In this document: positions 8,554-19,115 of the stretch, piece after piece
How positions within the stretch are numbered: position 1 is the first letter of the stretch
Layout of the letters: each line of letters begins with the position of its first letter
Assembly: GCA_016185755.1 (NCBI GenBank)
Contig: JACPMX010000011.1
Location: 1-64,000 of the forward strand
Reading direction: 5' to 3'
DNA from: Candidatus Woesearchaeota archaeon
GTDB taxonomy: Archaea > Nanobdellota > Nanobdellia > Woesearchaeales > GW2011-AR4
Length of the DNA: 64,000 nucleotides
Notes under the pieces: generated by a model
Seen by the model: only the letters and a program-made list of their open reading frames with translations
What the model was told of the DNA's origin: nothing
The model's database searches: none
Program-made: the position numbers and the translations under genes

Positions 8554-9771
8554 ATGAAATTCGCGCACATGGCAGACTGCCATATAGGCTCGTGGAGGTA
8601 CCCGAAGCTCAAAGATACGAGCACATATGCCTTTGTGAAGGCAATAGACAAATGCATAAAAGAGAAGGTTGATTTTATCCTGATTGCAGGGGACTTGTTC
8701 AATACATCTTTTCCAAGGCTGGACAATCTGAAATCAGTTGTCACAAAATTCAAGCAGCTTAGGGACTTGGAAATTCCGGTATATATCGTGCCGGGCTCGC
8801 ATGACTACAGCCCGAGCGGAAAGACAATACTTGATGTTTTGGAGGAGGCCGGACTGTTTACCAATGTGTTCAAGGGATTTGCTGAAGATGGAAAGCTTAA
8901 GCTTCGTTTTACAATTGACAGGAAAACAGGGGCAAAGATAACAGGAATCCTTGGAAAAAGGGGCTCCTTGGAAAAAACTTATTACGAGAAGCTGGTGCTG
9001 GACAACCTGGAAAAGGAAGAAGGCTACAAGATTTTCATGTTTCATTCAGGCATTGATGAGCTGAAGCCTAAGGAGATGGAAAATATCATTTCCCAGCCAT
9101 TGTCATTGCTGCCGAAAGGCTTTGATTACTATGCAGGGGGGCACGTCCATATTGTTGATGACAGGCAGATTGAAGGATACGGAAGGATTGCGTATCCGGG
9201 CCCATTGTTTCCAAACAGCTTTTCTGAACTGGAGAAGCTGGAAAGGGGGGGATTTTACATATTTGAAGACGGAAATTTAAGGTGGGAGCCGATACAGATT
9301 TACAATGTCGAAAAATTGCCTGTCAAATGCGACCACAAAAATCCAGAGCAGGTAAAGAATGAAATTCTCGAGCATTTCAGGAAGAGGGAGCTGAATAATA
9401 CCATTGTCCTGATAAGGCTGCAGGGAATTCTTGAATCCGGCAAGCCGGGCGACATAGATTTCAAGGAGATTTTCAATGCGCTTTATGAAAAATCAGCGTA
9501 TTTTGTGATGAAAAGCTCGCATGCAGTATCCTCAAAAGAGTTTGAAGAAATCAAGACAGATGCAAGGAATGTCGAGGATATAGAATCATTCCTGATAAAG
9601 GAGCATTTGGGGCAGATAAAAATTGACGGCTTTGGCATTGAGAAAGAGGAAGAATTGGTAAAAAGCCTGATGAATATTTTAAGCACGGAAAAGCAGGAGG
9701 GAGAGACAGTTCCTGACTTTGAGAGAAGGGTAAGAGAAGAAGCCGGAAGGATTCTGGAGCTGGATTTGTGA
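8554..9771 (+). CDS. mre11: Mre11/SbcD-like DNA repair nuclease
   Basis: MKFAHMADCHIGSW, LIAGDLFNTSFP, YIVPGSHD, YYAGGHVHI phosphoesterase motifs. Confidence 0.88.
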   Translation: MKFAHMADCHIGSWRYPKLKDTSTYAFVKAIDKCIKEKVDFILIAGDLFNTSFPRLDNLKSVVTKFKQLRDLEIPVYIVPGSHDYSPSGKTILDVLEEAGLFTNVFKGFAEDGKLKLRFTIDRKTGAKITGILGKRGSLEKTYYEKLVLDNLEKEEGYKIFMFHSGIDELKPKEMENIISQPLSLLPKGFDYYAGGHVHIVDDRQIEGYGRIAYPGPLFPNSFSELEKLERGGFYIFEDGNLRWEPIQIYNVEKLPVKCDHKNPEQVKNEILEHFRKRELNNTIVLIRLQGILESGKPGDIDFKEIFNALYEKSAYFVMKSSHAVSSKEFEEIKTDARNVEDIESFLIKEHLGQIKIDGFGIEKEEELVKSLMNILSTEKQEGETVPDFERRVREEAGRILELDL

Positions 9772-10995
9772 CTATCTTTCTTCCAGCAATTTCTCAGCAT
9801 TCTTATACGCAAACTTTTCCTGTATTTCAGGGCTTAACTGACCAATAAATGAACGTGATATTTCTTCAAGCAATGCACCTGTGTCTTGGTCAAAATGCCA
9901 GTCGAATGCCCTGTCGGTTCCCCATAAAAATCTGCCAGGATGCTTCTCAATTCTGGGCTTCCAGATCACAAGGTTTGTCTCAAGAACTTCATTGAAACTG
10001 CCTGTTAGCTCTGAAATCAACTCTTCCTTATCCTCTACACCGTACAGGGTTGCAACTGTATGCTCGCCCTGAATGCCAAAAAGGCTTGTGTCAATCGTGT
10101 AATAAGCATTCGGGTATTTGTCCAAAATGCTCATCAATGAAGATTCAATTTCATGCCCATGGAAGAGAAACTTGACATTCGGATTTAATTTCAGGATGTT
10201 TTCAATGGCAGCTTGCTGGCCATAGTCTGGATGGATCATTACAACCAAATCATGCTCTTCTGCTATCTTGTAAATTTCAAGCATGGAAGGATCATCGGGG
10301 CTTATGCCTTTGAACGAGCCCTTGTAAAACGCAATCTCGCCATAACCCTTGAACAGGCCCTTGTTTGAATTTAATATTTCTTCTGCTTCACTTGGCTTCA
10401 GGTCAAGGCCAGAGATGTGGGCCGGCATTAGGAATGGGATAATTCTTCCACTGTATTCGAAGTCAACCTGCTTTATTGGCTGCAATGCCGATCCTTTCAA
10501 AAGATTTGGCACAACATAAAAACCGAATGCTGAATTAATTTTTTCCTTATCAAAGCCGCAGATTATGTCGCCAGCAGCTACCTCAATTTCAAGGATAGGG
10601 GCCGGCCAGTCAGCCTGCTTATAGAGTTCTGCTGGCGCCTGGAATGTGAACGGCATGTGAAGGTGCGCATCTATCAAGGGGCCTGCATAATATTGGCTGG
10701 AATCAAATTGCCTTTTTGTTTGGGTTTTGTTGCATTCCACTTCTTTTAATTTGCCTGCACTTCTGCCCCCAAGTATCTGATTTGTTATTTCCTCGGTTTT
10801 TTGCTTAATCATCTCCTGTGTTATTCTGTCAATCTCACTTTCAGTGATTCTGCTTGTTTCCTCGCCAGTTATTTTTCCAATTTGCTCTTTTGTGATTCTT
10901 TCAGTTACTTTTTTGACAGTGTAATTAAAAACAAAGTACGCCACAATTAAGAATACTATTACAGAGACAGCAATTATCGGGATAGATTTTTTCAT
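9772..10995 (-). CDS. Membrane-anchored amidohydrolase-family protein with N-terminal coiled coil
   Basis: N-terminal TM, LIDAHLHMPF, VVMIHPDYG, FLWGTDRAFDW. Confidence 0.7.
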   Translation of the reverse strand: MKKSIPIIAVSVIVFLIVAYFVFNYTVKKVTERITKEQIGKITGEETSRITESEIDRITQEMIKQKTEEITNQILGGRSAGKLKEVECNKTQTKRQFDSSQYYAGPLIDAHLHMPFTFQAPAELYKQADWPAPILEIEVAAGDIICGFDKEKINSAFGFYVVPNLLKGSALQPIKQVDFEYSGRIIPFLMPAHISGLDLKPSEAEEILNSNKGLFKGYGEIAFYKGSFKGISPDDPSMLEIYKIAEEHDLVVMIHPDYGQQAAIENILKLNPNVKFLFHGHEIESSLMSILDKYPNAYYTIDTSLFGIQGEHTVATLYGVEDKEELISELTGSFNEVLETNLVIWKPRIEKHPGRFLWGTDRAFDWHFDQDTGALLEEISRSFIGQLSPEIQEKFAYKNAEKLLEER

Positions 10996-10998
10996 GTT

Positions 10999-12648
10999 TT
11001 ACCGCTCATAAATCTTCGCATTGGCTGTGAAGCCGCTGACTTGATTTGCGCTTTTTCTAGGAAAGAATTCGGCCTTTAACCTTCTGGTTTCTATCAATTC
11101 GAATAAAGCGGTTCCTCTTACTTCATCTTTGTTTCTTGCCTTGATATTCTCAGCATAATTCATCCCATCCCATTTTGCATTCCCAGAATAGTAATCATAA
11201 GGCATCAATTCATACTTGATCAGCGTTCCAGTTCCGATATCTTTCGGGTCTGGAGCATTGCCTCTGACCTCAAATTGTTCCCCTCTTTCCTCAAATTTTC
11301 CAATTGAAACCACTATGTGTTCCGGATCCAATCCATCGTAGACAATGCTCAAATGCGTTTCCCAATAATCCCACTGTCCAAGCCCCTTATAGCCTCCTGT
11401 GCCTTCCACAAACCAATTGCCGACAATCTTTCCATCAATATCATAGTCAATCTTGCCGCCATAAGGCGGAGTTTTCCTGAGATTCTTTGCAAGGAGCTGG
11501 CTTCTTACAGGCTCCTTGAAATAGTCAAATGTGTCTACTGTATGGGTTTTCCACACCTCGCCTTTCTCTTTGTCATCGTAAGTTTCCCGCCTTGCAAAGC
11601 CTTTTAATGTGACATTTTCATCGACAACAGAAAAGTCAAATTTTCCGATTCCGATTGTTCCTATAACTTCGCCTTCCTTGATAGGAATCCGCTCCCATGA
11701 GTACTCTGGAATCACTCCATTTTGTGAAATCGCATTCACTATCCTGTCTGCCAGCTTGTCTATATGGATGAAAATGGTATAGAAGGTGCACGTATGTGCA
11801 ATTACAATCCTGTAATCTTTCCTTTCGTATAATCTACCGATGCTCACGATTTCGCCATCAGCCGGGGCATAGATCTTGAATCGGTCCAGGTCTATTTCAT
11901 CCTCCTTCGGACCAGCAAAATCGATCGTGTGGAAGTATTGGTGGTCTGTCGGGGTTATGTGCTGCGTTGACATGATGCCCATCGGCAAAATCTTCTGCAA
12001 GTCTTCCAGCGCAATTGGCGATGTTCCCAACAGGAAAGACCCATTGCCTTCGCACCCTCTTGGTGCCATAAGCCCCATTTTAAAGCCAGGCGAAGTTTGT
12101 GCTGTATTTTGTTCTTCGTGAACACCTCCTACCTTTAGCTTGGAGAATTCCTCTCTTAAATTATTAACTCTTTCATTGTTTATATCCTTTAATTCCTCTA
12201 ATTTTTCCCTGATTTGGTTATATCCTTCAGGGCTAACCTGCCAGTTATTCTCTTTTATTATAGAAAACTGATTCTCTAAATCCTTGATTTTGCTTTCCGA
12301 ATCACTAATCCCTATTTCATTCTTTTCTTCTTCTGTTCGCGAATAAACCACCAATTTCGCCAGTTTTTCCCTTAATTTAGAAACATCTACACCTTCTCGT
12401 TCCAGCTTGTTTACAGCCGCTTCCAGTTCATCATAATGCCTATCGCCAATCATATTGCCGGCTTGCAGCAAAGTATCAATTCCCCGTTCTAGGGAGATAT
12501 AATCGCTAGAGGTCATATGATTTGTTGTTTGGTCAGTGTATTTTCCTTCCGCCAGCCTTTCCTCTGCAGTCTTAGCCCTGTCTGCACCTTGGGAACAGCC
12601 GTAAACAATTAGAAGAATAGCCAATAGAAATATAGACTCTTTTTTCAT
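10999..12648 (-). CDS. Lipoprotein with coiled coil and M23-peptidase-like domain
   Basis: Lipobox-like LIVYGCS; YAPADGEIVSIG...HIDKLADR...GTIGIG. Confidence 0.6.
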   Translation of the reverse strand: MKKESIFLLAILLIVYGCSQGADRAKTAEERLAEGKYTDQTTNHMTSSDYISLERGIDTLLQAGNMIGDRHYDELEAAVNKLEREGVDVSKLREKLAKLVVYSRTEEEKNEIGISDSESKIKDLENQFSIIKENNWQVSPEGYNQIREKLEELKDINNERVNNLREEFSKLKVGGVHEEQNTAQTSPGFKMGLMAPRGCEGNGSFLLGTSPIALEDLQKILPMGIMSTQHITPTDHQYFHTIDFAGPKEDEIDLDRFKIYAPADGEIVSIGRLYERKDYRIVIAHTCTFYTIFIHIDKLADRIVNAISQNGVIPEYSWERIPIKEGEVIGTIGIGKFDFSVVDENVTLKGFARRETYDDKEKGEVWKTHTVDTFDYFKEPVRSQLLAKNLRKTPPYGGKIDYDIDGKIVGNWFVEGTGGYKGLGQWDYWETHLSIVYDGLDPEHIVVSIGKFEERGEQFEVRGNAPDPKDIGTGTLIKYELMPYDYYSGNAKWDGMNYAENIKARNKDEVRGTALFELIETRRLKAEFFPRKSANQVSGFTANAKIYER

Positions 12649-12693
12649 AATGATTTGCTTTTTAGAAATATATATAAAAGCTTTTTGATTAAA

Positions 12694-14103
12694 TCACTTA
12701 ATTAGCTTCAGAATTATCTCATTCACTTCCTTCGGAGTTGCTTTTCCCTTTGTCTTTCGCATGACAGCTCCAACAATGAAGTTCAATGCCCTTGCCCCCC
12801 CTTTTTTGTAGTCTTCGACAGCTTTTGGGTTTTCTTCAATGGCTTCCCTGCAGTATTTTTCAAGCTCTGAAATGTCGGAAACGGCTTCTAAACCTTCTTT
12901 TTTAACGTATTTGTTCACATCGAAATCTGCCGACAACATTTCAAGAATTTTAGATGCTACATTTTCCGTAATGTGCTTTCTTTCTACAAGTTTAAGTAAA
13001 TCTATCATTTGTATTTCTGTAATTCCTGATTCAGTTAAGCTTTTTTTGTTATAATTTAATACTCTTAACAGCTCTTTTCTTATCCATTTTGCAGCAAGCA
13101 ATGGGTCTATTTCTTCTGCAACTTTCTCAAACATTTCAGCAAGCTGCTTGTCAGAAGCAAGTATCTCAGCATCATCTTTCTTTATTTTGTATTTATCAAT
13201 AAATTTCCTTACCTTATCCTGCGCAAGCTCAGGCATGTGCTTCCTTAGCCCGCTAACCCATTTATCCTCGATTTCTATGGCAACTAAATCAGTGTCAATT
13301 ATGTACCCATAATCTTCTTCCGTCTCTTTTTTTCTCAAAGAAAATGTAACGCCTCTTTCAGAGTCCCATGACCTTGTTTCCTGCTCAATCTTGTGGGCTT
13401 CCTCTTTCTGCCTTTTCACCTCGTAAAGCAATGCCCTTTCAATTTCCTTGAATCCAGTTATATTTTTTATTTCAACCCTTTTGTAGCTGCTTTCCTTAAT
13501 CGATATATTTGCATCTGCTTTTATGATTCCCCCATTAATGTCAAAGATTTCAAGATAGTCAAGGACTGTAATCAGCTGTTTCATGAACTCCCTTGCCTCG
13601 TCAGGAGATGTCAAGTCAGGCTCTGTAACTATTTCAACAAGCGGATTGCCGCTCCGGTTGTAGTCAACCAAGACATACTGGCTTTCCTTCATGCCGGCAG
13701 GATGGATTAAAGAAGCAGGGTCTTCCTCCATGTGCACCCTTGTTATCCCAACCTCCTTTCCGTTGCTTAACTTCAATTTTCCTTTTTTTCCAAGCGGAAC
13801 TTCATACTGGGTTATTTGATAGTTTTTGGCCATGTCGGGATAGAAATAAGATTTTCTGGAGAAAATCAATTCAGGAGAAATTTCACAGCCTAATGCAAGG
13901 CACAGTTTTAATGCAAATTCAACTGCTTTTTTGTTCAGGACAGGCTTTGAGCCAGGCATTCCCAAGCATGTTGGGCACGTTCTTGTGTTGGGCTCTTCAT
14001 TTCCTTTTGTCGGGCAACTACAAAATAATTTTGTTTTTGTGTTTAGCTCAGCATGGATTTCAAGGCCTATGACGATGTCGCTTGTAAATTTTTTGTGATT
14101 CAT
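12694..14103 (-). CDS. gatB: Asp/Glu-tRNA amidotransferase subunit B
   Basis: IGLEIHAELNTKTKLFCSC, NRSGNPLVEIVTEPDL, C-terminal YqeY-like domain. Confidence 0.95.
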   Translation of the reverse strand: MNHKKFTSDIVIGLEIHAELNTKTKLFCSCPTKGNEEPNTRTCPTCLGMPGSKPVLNKKAVEFALKLCLALGCEISPELIFSRKSYFYPDMAKNYQITQYEVPLGKKGKLKLSNGKEVGITRVHMEEDPASLIHPAGMKESQYVLVDYNRSGNPLVEIVTEPDLTSPDEAREFMKQLITVLDYLEIFDINGGIIKADANISIKESSYKRVEIKNITGFKEIERALLYEVKRQKEEAHKIEQETRSWDSERGVTFSLRKKETEEDYGYIIDTDLVAIEIEDKWVSGLRKHMPELAQDKVRKFIDKYKIKKDDAEILASDKQLAEMFEKVAEEIDPLLAAKWIRKELLRVLNYNKKSLTESGITEIQMIDLLKLVERKHITENVASKILEMLSADFDVNKYVKKEGLEAVSDISELEKYCREAIEENPKAVEDYKKGGARALNFIVGAVMRKTKGKATPKEVNEIILKLIK

Positions 14104-14486
14104 TTTTTGAGGAATGGCTCTCTTACATATTCAATATTGGGCAATACAGCTGCAACTTTTCCATTTTTTACAATCTCATCCAGCGCATTTAAAGGAAGTC
14201 CTGCGCGAATATAGTTAATCTGATTTATTATTTCATCCCTTTGCCCACCAAGCTCGCGTATTTGCCTTAAATCATCTCCCCCAATTGTCGAGTTGTACTT
14301 TATATAAACATCGACCAAGTCTGTGCCTTTATATCTTGGGTAATTCCCCTCCCTGAGCATTTTTTCAAGCTCCGGGTGAATTTTGCTTTTGGGCTCTTGG
14401 GAGCTTACCCTGACGCTATTTGCGCCCAAAGCCACTATCGCTCCCAATGCAATTATCAAATTCCTTCTTTGATTATTCATTTCCAA
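14100..14486 (-). CDS. Hypothetical protein with N-terminal TM inside the gat cluster
   Basis: ORF overlapping both gatB and gatA ends. Confidence 0.55.
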   Translation of the reverse strand: MEMNNQRRNLIIALGAIVALGANSVRVSSQEPKSKIHPELEKMLREGNYPRYKGTDLVDVYIKYNSTIGGDDLRQIRELGGQRDEIINQINYIRAGLPLNALDEIVKNGKVAAVLPNIEYVREPFLKK

Positions 14487-15900
14487 ACACGCTCCCCAAC
14501 TGTATCAATTTCCCTTCCTGCAGATGGTCTGCAATCAAAAGCATCCCGACCGGAAGATTTTTTTCAAAGCCGACCGGAACATTGAGATGAGGCAGGCCTG
14601 CAACATTCGGAGAAACTGTCATGACATCAATCATGTAGTGCTGCAGCGGGCTCAGTTTCTCGATGTCCGAGAATTTTGGCGGCAATATAGATATGGTTGG
14701 AGACACTAAAGCATCAAATTTCCTGAATGCTTTCTTGTATTCATTAATCATCAATGTCCTTACTTTTGCCGCTTTCAGGTAAAAAGCATCCCTGTAGCCA
14801 GCCATTCTGGCAAAAGTGCCAAGTATGATCCTTCTTTTCACTTCCTCCCCAAAATTATTGCTCCTGACTTTTGTGAAGTATTCGTTAAAGGAGCCTTCAA
14901 GCTTTTCAAAAGCTCCATAGCGCATTCCGCAGTATTTTGCAAGGTTTGTGCTTGCTTCGCTTGTCGCAATCATGTAATAGGTCGGGATGCCGTATTTTAT
15001 TGGCAATTCCAGAGAAACTTCCTCTGCCTTTGCGCCTTCTTCCTCAAGCTCCTGAATTCCATTGTAGACATTTTTCTCGACTTCCCTTTCAACACCGGAG
15101 CCAAATGCTTCTTTTATGATGCCGATTTTCATACCCTTTACAGGCTTTTTTACATATTTTTCATAATCTTCGCTTTTTTCATTTAAGGATGTGCTGTCAT
15201 TGGCATCATGCCCGGCTATGACATTCATCAGCAAAGCAACATCTTCTATGGTCTTTCCCATTGGGCCTATCTTGTCCAATGAATTCGCAAAGTCTATCAA
15301 GCCGCATCTTGAAACTCTTCCATAAGTCGGGCAAAGCCCATAAACCCCGCAAAAAGAAGCTGGAGTTGTTATAGAGCCTCCTGTTGATTCGCCCAAAGCA
15401 ATATGGTTGGCCAGCTTTTGGCTCAGTCCGGCTGCGCCTCCTGAAGAGCCGCCGCAGCTTCTTTCAGTATCAAAAGGATTTTTTGGAATTCCAAATGCAG
15501 AATTTATGGAAAATGTGCCAAACCCGAACTCATCCTGGGCAGTTTTTCCGATTATAATGCCGCCTTCCTCTTTTACTTTTTGAATCACAAAGGCGTCAAA
15601 CAGCGGCTTGTAATTTTGCAGGATTTTAGAGCCTGCCGTTGTTTCAACACCTTTTACGCAAATTGCGTCCTTGGCAGAAATCGCAATTCCCAATAATTTT
15701 TTATTTTTTAGGTTTTTGCTGCTGTTTTTTAATTGTTTCCTGATTTCTTTTGCCTGCTCCAAAGCCAAACCTTCAGAAATTGTATTGAAATAGCCGTATT
15801 CCTTGTTAATTTCTTTGCATTCCCCAAGGATTTTTTCAGTATGCTCTACTATGTCGATTTCTTGATTTTTTATTTTATCTATAAAGTTTTTAGCGCTCAT
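14473..15900 (-). CDS. gatA: Asp/Glu-tRNA amidotransferase subunit A
   Basis: Amidase signature: AISAKDAICVKG, SCGGSSGGAAG, LGESTGGSITTPASFCG. Confidence 0.95.
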   Translation of the reverse strand: MSAKNFIDKIKNQEIDIVEHTEKILGECKEINKEYGYFNTISEGLALEQAKEIRKQLKNSSKNLKNKKLLGIAISAKDAICVKGVETTAGSKILQNYKPLFDAFVIQKVKEEGGIIIGKTAQDEFGFGTFSINSAFGIPKNPFDTERSCGGSSGGAAGLSQKLANHIALGESTGGSITTPASFCGVYGLCPTYGRVSRCGLIDFANSLDKIGPMGKTIEDVALLMNVIAGHDANDSTSLNEKSEDYEKYVKKPVKGMKIGIIKEAFGSGVEREVEKNVYNGIQELEEEGAKAEEVSLELPIKYGIPTYYMIATSEASTNLAKYCGMRYGAFEKLEGSFNEYFTKVRSNNFGEEVKRRIILGTFARMAGYRDAFYLKAAKVRTLMINEYKKAFRKFDALVSPTISILPPKFSDIEKLSPLQHYMIDVMTVSPNVAGLPHLNVPVGFEKNLPVGMLLIADHLQEGKLIQLGSVFGNE

Positions 15901-16438
15901 TTTCTTTCAGCTGAGTTCCTATTACTAAACCTATCATTGATAACACAAACATAACAATGAATAAAAATTGAAATCCAAAACGATTAGCTATGAAAGCCCC
16001 AATTAAGGCTGCTATTCCGGCTATAACATACCATAAGCTTTCCCAAGCAGCCCATTGTGATGCAAATTTACCTTTTTCAAGGTATTTTGTATAGAAAGAA
16101 TCACGAGCAGGAACAAGAATCATTGTTCCAATGCCTAAAACCACCTGCACTAAAAATAGTTGACCAATGTTTGAAATAAAATAATATCCTAAGAACCCTA
16201 AACTAACAAAAGAATACCCGAAAAGTATGAATTTTTTATCGCTTTTATGGTCCTGTATTTTTCCCATTATGAATATCCCAATACCTGAGACAAGCATAAA
16301 AATAGACCATGCAATTCCTGCTTCAAGTATGTCGCCGCCAATTCCTTTAATATAAATTGCATATATTGGTCCAAACATGGATTCAGCTAATCCAAAAAAT
16401 GAGAACATAATCAAAAATAGCCTATTTTGCTTGTGCAT
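15890..16438 (-). CDS. Half-size (about 6 TM) MFS-like membrane protein
   Basis: MFS-type GLAESMFGPIYAIY and GKIQDHKSDKK loop; 182 aa only. Confidence 0.65.
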   Translation of the reverse strand: MHKQNRLFLIMFSFFGLAESMFGPIYAIYIKGIGGDILEAGIAWSIFMLVSGIGIFIMGKIQDHKSDKKFILFGYSFVSLGFLGYYFISNIGQLFLVQVVLGIGTMILVPARDSFYTKYLEKGKFASQWAAWESLWYVIAGIAALIGAFIANRFGFQFLFIVMFVLSMIGLVIGTQLKENER

Positions 16439-16444
16439 TCATCA

Positions 16445-16981
16445 TCACTTGTCGCTTATGTAAATTTTATTCATCCTGTCGCCAACTTTTATTTTTTCCA
16501 CAGCTTCCATCCCCGCAACAACCTTTCCAAAAACAGCGTAATTCCCGTCAAGGAAAGGAGTTTCATCCAGCGTGATATAAAACTGGGATGAAGCGCTGTC
16601 AGGGTCCTGCGAGCGGGCCATTGCAAGCGCTCCCTTAACATGCCTCAGTTCCGGGCTTGTTTCAAGCGGGATTGTTTTTCCGGAGCCGCCTGTCCCGTCT
16701 CCCTTTGGGTCGCCGCCCTGCACAACAAAACCAGGCTCCACCCGGTGGAAAGCCAGTCCGTTATAAAATCCTGAATTTGCCAAATCAATGAAATTTTTTG
16801 CTGTAACCGGCGCCTTGCCCGTGTAAAGCTCTGCCTTTATAATCCCCTTTTCAGTTTCAATTATTGCATACTTTGTCATTTTGCTCTCCGTACTTTTTTC
16901 CATATTTGCTGATTGGCCTTTCGGTGCGCATGAGCTTACCAAAGTCAAAACCACCAAAACAAAAATAACTGATTTTTTCAT
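16445..16981 (-). CDS. Cyclophilin-type peptidyl-prolyl isomerase, lipoprotein
   Basis: [37 protein letters not shown]. Confidence 0.9.
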   Translation of the reverse strand: MKKSVIFVLVVLTLVSSCAPKGQSANMEKSTESKMTKYAIIETEKGIIKAELYTGKAPVTAKNFIDLANSGFYNGLAFHRVEPGFVVQGGDPKGDGTGGSGKTIPLETSPELRHVKGALAMARSQDPDSASSQFYITLDETPFLDGNYAVFGKVVAGMEAVEKIKVGDRMNKIYISDK

Positions 16982-16982
16982 C

Positions 16983-17267
16983 TTAGACAGCCCTCGGCCC
17001 CTTGAAATAGCCGTCTTTTTTATGTTCTGTCAAGGACAATGCTTCATCCTGTGAAATGCACTTGCCTTCCTTGTCCTCGCGCACTGCATTCTTCAGCTCA
17101 ACAGGCTGGAAGCTGGGCTTTGCATTGTCTGTATCAATCTCCTTAAGCTTTGAAAAGAATTCAAGCGTTTCTTTCAGCTGCGGCAGGAATTTTCCTATTT
17201 CCTCTTCTGTAAGCTTTATCCTTGCAACTTCCGCCACATGCTCAAGAAGCTTCCTGTCCACTTCCAT
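16983..17267 (-). CDS. gatC: Asp/Glu-tRNA amidotransferase subunit C
   Basis: [21 protein letters not shown]. Confidence 0.9.
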   Translation of the reverse strand: MEVDRKLLEHVAEVARIKLTEEEIGKFLPQLKETLEFFSKLKEIDTDNAKPSFQPVELKNAVREDKEGKCISQDEALSLTEHKKDGYFKGPRAV

Positions 17268-17387
17268 AGCACTGGATGATTTTCAGCTGTTTATATATAT
17301 TTTTGTTTTGCCATCAAATGGAAAACTTTTTAAGTTCAAAATTTAATATCCCTTAAAATCGTCAGGAAAAAACTGTTTGAGGGGCTG

Positions 17388-17882
17388 TTGTGGAACTTCA
17401 GGTATGTCATACTTGTCGCAATAGTAACTCTTGTATTCTCGTCTTTGATTGCTTTCTATCTTGGGCTCAACAGCACTATAGAAGCCTTTCGTGAAATTGC
17501 AGATGCAAGGCAGCATAATGAAAGCATCCCATCCAATGTCATCCTTGTGCACATAATCTCCTCAATTGATGAGTTCCTTCTTGGAATAATCCTCATAATT
17601 TTCTCGCTTGGAATATACGAGTTGTTCATCAGCAAGCTTGATGTCCTGCAGGACAAGGACATCCCATATCCAAACTGGCTGATCTTCCGCTCTTTAGAGG
17701 ACTTGAAAGGAGTGCTTACAAAAGTGATAATAATAATCCTAATGGTCTATTTTTTTAAGAGTGTGGTAGTGATGAAGTTTGACACGCCATTAAGCATACT
17801 TTACCTTGCAGCAGGCATAATATTGATTGCGCTTGCGAATTACATATCGCACAAGCACGGGCATCAACCGCATAAGAAATAA
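17388..17882 (+). CDS. YqhA/UPF0114-like membrane protein (TTG start uncertain)
   Basis: IDEFLLGIILIIFSLGIYELFIS. Confidence 0.75.
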   Translation: MWNFRYVILVAIVTLVFSSLIAFYLGLNSTIEAFREIADARQHNESIPSNVILVHIISSIDEFLLGIILIIFSLGIYELFISKLDVLQDKDIPYPNWLIFRSLEDLKGVLTKVIIIILMVYFFKSVVVMKFDTPLSILYLAAGIILIALANYISHKHGHQPHKK

Positions 17883-17884
17883 AC

Positions 17885-18460
17885 CTATCTTACTATCTCC
17901 CTTCTCCTAATCTTTGAAACAAGCCTTTCCAAAGTATCAATTTTCCTCATCAGCTCGAGCTTTTCCCTGTCCATATCAACCAGCTGCCTTGCAAACCTTG
18001 TCAGCTCAAAGTCTTCTTTCTTGATGCTTTTGCTGATTTCCATGAACTTGCTGATTTCCTCGCTTGTCAAGCTCAGCCTTGACAGGACTTCGCTGACCTT
18101 TTTCCTTACTTCACTGTAGTCTTCAGCATCTTTTTTCAAAGCTTCCCTGTTTATTTGCAGGTCTTTCTGCAGCTCTTCCTCAAATCTGTCAAGGATTTTC
18201 CTCTGCAGCTGGCCTTTTAATAATTTGAACTCGACCAATTCTTTCCCGAAATCTTCCCTCAGGTTTTTGATTACTGACAGGTTTTCCCTGAAATTCTTCA
18301 GGAACTCGGCTTGTGACTTGTTGCTTTCAGCCAATCCGTTCCTTAATGCTTCAAGCTCGGCTTTCAATTCAGAAATGACTTTGCTGTTCTCTTCTATATT
18401 CCTGTTTATAGCACCAATATCCTCTTTTACATTCATCAGCCCTTTTATTTTCTGGAGCAT
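17885..18460 (-). CDS. Coiled-coil protein
   Basis: Heptad-rich ORF. Confidence 0.6.
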   Translation of the reverse strand: MLQKIKGLMNVKEDIGAINRNIEENSKVISELKAELEALRNGLAESNKSQAEFLKNFRENLSVIKNLREDFGKELVEFKLLKGQLQRKILDRFEEELQKDLQINREALKKDAEDYSEVRKKVSEVLSRLSLTSEEISKFMEISKSIKKEDFELTRFARQLVDMDREKLELMRKIDTLERLVSKIRRREIVR

Positions 18461-18483
18461 AGGAGAAGTTTGTTTGTTTGGAT

Positions 18484-19056
18484 TTATATGCTTTTCTTTT
18501 TTAGGAGATAATATCTTAATTTTAAAACAGCTCTTCTCCTGAATTTCTTTATCTCTTCTACATTTTTCATCTCGCCATATGCTTTATTGCTGCCTCCAGG
18601 GATGAATATCGGGTCATGCCCAAAACCATAAGAGCCTCTTACGCTTTCAGCAACTTTGCCTTTTTCTTGCCCAAGAAAGCTTACCGGCTTTTTGCTTGGC
18701 TCGCAGTATGCAACAGCGCTTTTGTATAAGCAAGTTCTGTCTTTCACATTTTCCATCAGCTTCAATATTCCTTTAAGCCCGATTCTTTTGTGGATGTAAG
18801 CAGAGCAGGTGCCGGGAAAATCATTCAGTGCTTTTATGAACAATCCGGAATCTTCGACAACAATATTCTTTTTCAGCTTGTTTGCCAGCATTTCTGCTGA
18901 CATTTTTGCTATCTCTTGGGGATTGTCGCTTCTCAATTCAGGATAAGAAATTTTGATATGATTAATTTTTATTTCCGGCTCCAAAATCTGCCTGAATTCC
19001 TTTACTTTGTTGATATTGGATGTGACGAAATTGATTGTGGATGTTGGTTTTGGCAT
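18484..19056 (-). CDS. Non-canonical purine NTP pyrophosphatase (HAM1/RdgB)
   Basis: FVTSNINKVKEF, VVEDSGLFI, GSYGFGHDPIFIP. Confidence 0.9.
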   Translation of the reverse strand: MPKPTSTINFVTSNINKVKEFRQILEPEIKINHIKISYPELRSDNPQEIAKMSAEMLANKLKKNIVVEDSGLFIKALNDFPGTCSAYIHKRIGLKGILKLMENVKDRTCLYKSAVAYCEPSKKPVSFLGQEKGKVAESVRGSYGFGHDPIFIPGGSNKAYGEMKNVEEIKKFRRRAVLKLRYYLLKKKSI

Positions 19057-19115
19057 ATTAGTAAAATTTTTAAACTCTATATTTAAATTATTCTTTTACT
19101 GTATTCCGATTAATA

